From the NCBI GenBank assembly GCA_964641715.1, contig CAZXMB010000084.1:1-13306 (forward strand): a stretch of DNA of 13,306 nucleotides. The letters run 5' to 3'. Position 1 is the stretch's first letter. Every line of letters begins with the position of its first letter. The translations under genes were made by a program, and so were the position numbers. The notes under the pieces are model-generated. The model had not been told where the DNA came from. It saw nothing but the letters and a program-made list of their open reading frames with translations, and did not search any database. This DNA comes from CAZXMB01 sp964641715 (GTDB lineage Bacteria; Desulfobacterota; BSN033; UBA1163). Shown here piece by piece: positions 13,288-13,306 of the stretch.

Positions 13288-13306
13288 GGGGAAAAATGTC
13301 AGAGCC

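Overview
The window looks like a piece of a Gram-negative chromosome, most likely from a member of the Desulfobacterota (former Deltaproteobacteria). That placement is inferred from a periplasmic tetrahaem cytochrome c3, a ResB-type cytochrome c maturation protein, an IHF-beta-like protein and cyclic-nucleotide/Ser-Thr kinase signalling. It has not been tested by phylogeny. Base composition is roughly balanced. Genes are packed tightly, no non-coding stretch exceeds about 225 bases, and I see no tRNA, rRNA, CRISPR array, insertion sequence or integrase.

Bases 1-5193 (plus strand) form one run of six genes with gaps of 28-38 bases or a 4-base overlap, so they are probably one operon continuing from the left of the window. 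In order: the end of a peptidoglycan-binding-domain protein of a kind seen beside type VI secretion (T6SS) spike genes; a 574-residue metzincin-like metalloprotease; a translationally coupled helical-repeat protein with an exported and a possible cytoplasmic start; a 74-residue protein made largely of three perfect 11-residue repeats; a VWA-domain lipoprotein with a complete metal site; and an unrecognised protein with a TIR-like alpha/beta N-terminus.

Bases 5208-7676 (minus strand) hold an operon of a two-FHA-domain protein followed by a single-chain protein that joins a TssB-like and a TssC-like T6SS sheath subunit. This fusion is the most striking item. The operon has a good sigma70-type promoter and is divergent from a plus-strand pair at 7902-10800: a Ser/Thr kinase with an N-terminal cyclic-nucleotide-binding domain and C-terminal PEGA domain, followed 22 bases later by a class II-type histone deacetylase-like (AcuC/HDAH family) hydrolase. 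FHA protein, kinase, sheath-like protein and VWA lipoprotein together recall the T6SS threonine phosphorylation pathway (PpkA/Fha). The domains are shuffled, though: the VWA module that ends P. aeruginosa PpkA is here a separate lipoprotein, and the kinase carries a cNMP sensor instead. No other core T6SS gene (TssJ, TssK, TssL, TssM, ClpV, Hcp, VgrG) lies in the window.

Bases 10797-13306 (minus strand) are ordinary chromosome: an IHF-beta-like gene overlapping the deacetylase gene tail to tail, resB, and a tetrahaem cytochrome c3 gene. An 18-bp perfect hairpin terminator separates the cytochrome gene from resB, and each has its own plausible promoter. A CCAAT/CCAAA-rich inverted repeat lies between the IHF gene and resB and supplies the last codons of resB.
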